Shown here in pieces: positions 31,209 to 33,736 of a DNA stretch of 33,736 bases. Source of the DNA: Acidimicrobiales bacterium (lineage in GTDB: Bacteria; Actinomycetota; Acidimicrobiia; Acidimicrobiales; MedAcidi-G1). Where the stretch lies: contig JAKURY010000001.1 of assembly GCA_022452145.1 (NCBI GenBank), forward strand, positions 1-33,736, read 5' to 3'. Both the position numbers and the translations under genes were made by a program. The notes under the pieces were generated by a model. The model was not told where the DNA came from, ran no database searches, and saw only the letters and a program-made list of their open reading frames with translations. How positions within the stretch are numbered: the stretch's first letter is position 1; each line of letters starts with the position of its first letter.

Positions 31209-31394
31209 TCAGGCGGCGCCGTCGAGGCGATCGGCCAGGCCACGCAGCAACCAGCAGGCGCTGGGTCCGAGGATGCCCAGCCAGTAGGTCTCCACGTAGG
31301 TGGATCTGGGATCGTGGCCGAGCCGGTCGATGACGGGGTCGTCCCACGCTTCGATGCGGATGTGGTCGGTCGGGAAGGTGGGCTGCGTGGGCAC
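31209..31394 (-). CDS. Short (61-residue) protein, possibly truncated
   Basis: A GTG at 31394 preceded by GAGGAG at five bases opens a 61-codon frame encoding PTQPTFPTDHIRIEAWDDPV, then IDRLGHDPRSTYVETYWLGI and LGPSACWLLRGLADRLDGAA. The segment YVETYWLGILGPSACWLLR resembles, from memory, the start of an actinobacterial protein family that is usually about three times longer. Reading beyond the TGA in any frame did not give a convincing continuation, so this may be a shortened member or a remnant. It is divergent from the sirtuin gene across a palindromic site. Function unknown. Confidence 0.55.
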   Translation of the reverse strand: MPTQPTFPTDHIRIEAWDDPVIDRLGHDPRSTYVETYWLGILGPSACWLLRGLADRLDGAA

Positions 31395-31466
31395 GGTGGC
31401 TCCTCGTGGTCTGGGGTTCATGGCCGTGGTGTCCGGCCGGCGGATCCGGGGGAGCCGAGCGGGATG

Positions 31467-31493
31467 TTGACAGGGACTTTCGATACCTGTCAA
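31467..31493. promoter_or_regulatory. Perfect palindrome TTGACAGG-N11-CCTGTCAA between divergent genes
   Basis: TTGACAGG at 31467-31474 and CCTGTCAA at 31486-31493 form a perfect 8-bp inverted repeat around GACTTTCGATA. Each arm begins with TTGACA, the consensus -35 hexamer, one on each strand. It lies between the minus-strand 61-residue gene and the plus-strand sirtuin. No good -10 box is found at 17 bases on either side, so an operator is as likely as paired promoters. Regulator unknown. Confidence 0.5.
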
Positions 31494-31518
31494 CCCCTAT
31501 GCGACCCAAGGGTCCCGG

Positions 31519-32361
31519 GTGGCGGTGGATGCCTCGCCCTGCGAGGCTCCGACGATGGATGATTGGGGCGCGCAGCCCGCCGAGGCGCTGGAGGCTGCCG
31601 TCCTTGCAGCGGCTGACCTGGTGGCTGGTGCCACCTCGGTCACGGTGCTGACCGGGGCGGGGATCTCGACCGACAGCGGCATCCCCGACTTTCGGGGGCC
31701 CGAGGGGGTGTGGACGAAGAATCCGGAGGCCGAGAAGGCCTCCGACATCCGCTACTTCAAGGCCGATCCGGTGGTCCGCCAGGCCCGGTGGCAGGTCCTG
31801 GCACATGGCGGGATGTGGGACGGCGTCGAGCCCAACGACGGGCACCGGGCCCTGGTGCCCCTGGAGGCCGACGGCCGCCTGCACACCCTGGTGACCCAGA
31901 ACGTGGACGGCCTTCACGTGCTGGCCGGCAGCGACCCCGCCCTCGTCGTCGAGGTCCACGGCACGGTGCGCCGGGCCATGTGCCTCGGCTGCGACCGGCG
32001 CAGCGACATCGACGTTGTGCTGGACCGGGTGCGCAACGGCGACCTGGACCCCCACTGCGACGGGTGTGGCGGCCTCCTCAAGTCGGCCACCGTGAGCTTC
32101 GGCCAGGACCTGTTCGAGGGCGACATGGAACGGTCGCTGGCGGCGGCCCGGGAATGTGACGTGCTGCTCGCCGTGGGGTCCACGCTGGGCGTCTACCCGG
32201 TGGCCCTGATGGTTCCCGCGGCGGTCGACCATGGCGCGGCCGTGGTTGTGGTCAACGGCTCGCCGAGCGAGATGGACCACCTGGCCACCGTCAACGTCCG
32301 GGGCTCGATCAGCGAGGTGCTGCCACGAATCGTCGGCCGATCCCCGGTCGGCGGTGGTTGA
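31519..32361 (+). CDS. Sirtuin (NAD-dependent protein deacylase)
   Basis: This is a Sir2-family enzyme of 280 residues (268 if started at ATG 31555). It removes acyl groups from protein lysines using NAD. Motifs are LTGAGIST and GIPDFRGPEGVW (NAD site), TQNVDGLH, the catalytic histidine H147 in VVEVHGT, and a zinc ribbon C155/C158 (CLGC) and C180/C183 (CDGC). VGSTLGVYP and VVNGSPS follow. Numbering is from GTG 31519. GTG 31519 has AAGGG and ATG 31555 has GAGG upstream, so the start is undecided. The palindrome 25 bases upstream may control it. Substrate class (acetyl, succinyl or other) cannot be told. Confidence 0.9.
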   Translation: MAVDASPCEAPTMDDWGAQPAEALEAAVLAAADLVAGATSVTVLTGAGISTDSGIPDFRGPEGVWTKNPEAEKASDIRYFKADPVVRQARWQVLAHGGMWDGVEPNDGHRALVPLEADGRLHTLVTQNVDGLHVLAGSDPALVVEVHGTVRRAMCLGCDRRSDIDVVLDRVRNGDLDPHCDGCGGLLKSATVSFGQDLFEGDMERSLAAARECDVLLAVGSTLGVYPVALMVPAAVDHGAAVVVVNGSPSEMDHLATVNVRGSISEVLPRIVGRSPVGGG

Positions 32362-32377
32362 ATCCCGACCAAGTCAG

Positions 32378-32383
32378 TAGGAT
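32378..32383 (+). promoter_or_regulatory. -10 box (TAGGAT) of the rhodanese-ThiF gene
   Basis: TAGGAT is exactly seven bases upstream of ATG 32391 and 16 bases after the sirtuin stop, predicting a leaderless transcript. Confidence 0.5.
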
Positions 32384-32390
32384 TTCCTGC

Positions 32391-33566
32391 ATGGCGACAT
32401 TCCGAGACCTCCTTGCCGATGCCCGCTCCCGGATCACCGAGACCGACCCGGCCGGTGCCGAGGCCCTGCTGGCCGACGGCCACCTCCTCCTCGACGTCCG
32501 CGAGCCGGACGAGTTCGAGCAGGGGGCCATTCCGGACTCGATGCACATCCCACGGGGCAACCTGGAGTCCGGCATCGAGAACAGGGTCACCGACCGCGAC
32601 CGGCCGATCGTCGTGATGTGTGCCGGCGGCGTCCGCTCGGCGTTCGCCGCCGACACGCTCCAGCAGCTGGGCTACACAGGCGTGGTCTCCATGGAGGGTG
32701 GCTTCAACCGTTGGAAGGACGAGGGTCGTCAGTGGCGGACGCCGCGCACCCTCAGCTCCGAGCAGCGCAACCGCTACCAGCGCCACCTGCTCCTCCCAGA
32801 GGTGGGGGAGGAGGGCCAGCTCAAGTTGCTGGACGCCAGCGTCCTCCTGCTGGGTGCCGGCGGCCTGGGCTCGCCCGCCGCCATGTACCTGGCGGCCGCC
32901 GGCGTCGGCAGGATCGGCATCGTCGACATGGACGTCGTGGACGAGTCGAACCTGCAGCGGCAGATCCTCCACAACCTGGATCGGGTGGGCGAGCGCAAGG
33001 TCGACTCGGCCAAGAAGACCCTCACCGCCCTGAACCCCGACGTGGACGTCGTGACCTACGACGTCCGTCTGGGTGCCGACAACATCATGGAGATCCTCGA
33101 CGGGTACGACGTGGTGGTGGACGGTGCCGACAACTTCCCCAGCCGATACCTGCTCAACGACGCCACGGTGAAGCTCGGCATCCCTGTGGTCCACGGTTCG
33201 ATCTTCCGCTTCGAGGGCCAGGTCACGGTGTTCGACCCACGCGACGGGGTCACCTACCGCGACATGCTCCCGGAGGCACCACCCGCCGAATTCGCCCCCA
33301 GCTGCGCGGAGGCCGGCGTGCTCGGGGTGCTGCCCGGGATCGTGGGCTCCATCCAGGCCCTCGAGGCCATCAAGCTCATCCTGGGACTGGGGGACGGCCT
33401 GTCCGGACGCCTGGTGGCATTCGACGCCATGGACATGTCGTTCCGCGAGTACCGGCTCCAGCGCGACCCGTCGCTCGAGGTGACCTGGGAGAACCGCGAC
33501 CGCATCGAGATCGCCGAGTTGGACGGCCTCTGCATGCCGAAGGTGACAGAGCCTCCGGCGGGCTGA
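32391..33566 (+). CDS. Rhodanese-ThiF/MoeB fusion (E1-like adenylyltransferase)
   Basis: This 391-residue protein starts with a rhodanese domain (about residues 20-115; DVREPDEFEQGAIP, active cysteine C77 in CAGGVRS). An E1-like domain follows: RYQRHLLLPEVG, nucleotide loop GAGGLGSPAAMYL, VDESNLQRQILH, VDGADNF and AEAGVLGVLPGIVGSIQALEAIKL. Such proteins activate the C-terminus of a ubiquitin-like sulfur carrier (MoaD or ThiS type) and transfer sulfur from the rhodanese. C305 before AEAGVLG is kept. The zinc pairs typical of MoeB are missing: the usual CYRC reads TYRD (288-291), and no C-terminal CxxC is present. The rhodanese is at the N-terminus, opposite to MOCS3/MoeZ. The partner is not in the window. 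Confidence 0.88.
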   Translation: MATFRDLLADARSRITETDPAGAEALLADGHLLLDVREPDEFEQGAIPDSMHIPRGNLESGIENRVTDRDRPIVVMCAGGVRSAFAADTLQQLGYTGVVSMEGGFNRWKDEGRQWRTPRTLSSEQRNRYQRHLLLPEVGEEGQLKLLDASVLLLGAGGLGSPAAMYLAAAGVGRIGIVDMDVVDESNLQRQILHNLDRVGERKVDSAKKTLTALNPDVDVVTYDVRLGADNIMEILDGYDVVVDGADNFPSRYLLNDATVKLGIPVVHGSIFRFEGQVTVFDPRDGVTYRDMLPEAPPAEFAPSCAEAGVLGVLPGIVGSIQALEAIKLILGLGDGLSGRLVAFDAMDMSFREYRLQRDPSLEVTWENRDRIEIAELDGLCMPKVTEPPAG

Positions 33567-33570
33567 CCCT

Positions 33571-33593
33571 TCGGCGACCGGTCGGTCGCCCGA
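33571..33593. terminator. Hairpin after the rhodanese-ThiF gene
   Basis: TCG-GCGACC pairs with GGTCGC-CGA around the loop GGTC, with one bulged C, five bases after the stop codon. There is no T-run; it is consistent with a U-less actinobacterial terminator. Confidence 0.45.
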
Positions 33594-33648
33594 ACCACCA
33601 TCCCGTGACGCGTCGGGGTTTCCGTCGCACCATGCGAGACTCGCCGCC

Positions 33649-33736
33649 ATGGCCCGACTGGCGATCATCGGCACCGGCTACGTCGGCCTGACCACCGGCG
33701 CCTGCCTCGCCCACCTCGGCCACGATGTGGTCTGTG
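33649..33736 (+). CDS. 5' end of a UDP-glucose/nucleotide-sugar dehydrogenase-like gene
   Basis: ATG 33649 opens a frame running off the window, encoding MARLAIIGTGYVGLTTGACL and then AHLGHDVVC. The IGTGYVGLTTGACLAHLGHDV stretch is the N-terminal NAD-binding motif of UDP-glucose 6-dehydrogenase and related nucleotide-sugar dehydrogenases. GAGACT, seven bases upstream, fits the -10 layout of neighbouring genes. Only 29 residues are visible, so the sugar substrate is open. Confidence 0.8.
   Translation, partial: MARLAIIGTGYVGLTTGACLAHLGHDVVC

Overview
The window is high-GC bacterial DNA with densely packed genes, many GTG starts, a few 4-base GTGA overlaps between genes, and actinobacterial-type gene families. 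My inference is an actinobacterium, probably a free-living Acidimicrobiia-like lineage. The class assignment is unverified. No tRNA, rRNA, insertion sequence, phage gene or CRISPR array was seen.

Layout. 1-7283: a steroid ring C/D (HIP) catabolism block. A short-chain dehydrogenase and a SET-domain protein lie on the minus strand. Divergent from them on the plus strand are ipdA, ipdB, ipdC, two acyl-CoA dehydrogenase subunits and a hotdog thioesterase. 7280-10075: a low-molecular-weight phosphatase-like protein, an AzlC/AzlD exporter pair, a hemolysin III-type membrane protein and a small lipoprotein. 10181-14998: a divergent acyl-CoA carboxylase carboxyltransferase subunit, an aspartate aminotransferase and an S9 peptidase. 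15057-16832: leuA behind a leucine-rich leader peptide and an attenuator. 16885-17289: a PaaI-type thioesterase. 17302-21654 (minus): leuC, leuD and a secreted beta-propeller lipoprotein. 21728-22408 (minus): an exported thioredoxin-like protein whose first CxxC cysteine is encoded by an in-frame TGA. 22441-26873: a 29-residue membrane peptide, dihydrolipoyl dehydrogenase, an E2 acyltransferase and a fused LipB-LipA protein. 26920-31044: an M24 peptidase, an unknown membrane protein, a PduO-type cobalamin adenosyltransferase and an M17 leucyl aminopeptidase. 31209-33736: a 61-residue remnant-like ORF and a sirtuin flanking a perfect palindrome, a rhodanese-ThiF/MoeB fusion, and the start of a UDP-glucose dehydrogenase-like gene.

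The most interesting locus is the thioredoxin-like gene at 21728-22408. The frame is open on both sides of a single TGA. That TGA sits exactly at the first redox position (UATC instead of CxxC). A hairpin with a GGUC apical loop follows 27-30 nt after it, as expected for a bacterial SECIS element. I read this as a candidate selenoprotein lipoprotein. A nonsense mutation is the main alternative.

Other points are the Leu attenuator of leuA, the LipB-LipA fusion, and a repeated promoter layout. In that layout a TAnnnT -10 box lies 6-8 nt upstream of a start codon, which implies that many transcripts here are leaderless. Functionally, ring C/D steroid breakdown yields propionyl-CoA and other acyl-CoAs. 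The carboxyltransferase, the cobalamin adenosyltransferase and the lipoate-dependent dehydrogenase genes could serve their onward metabolism, but that link is inference.
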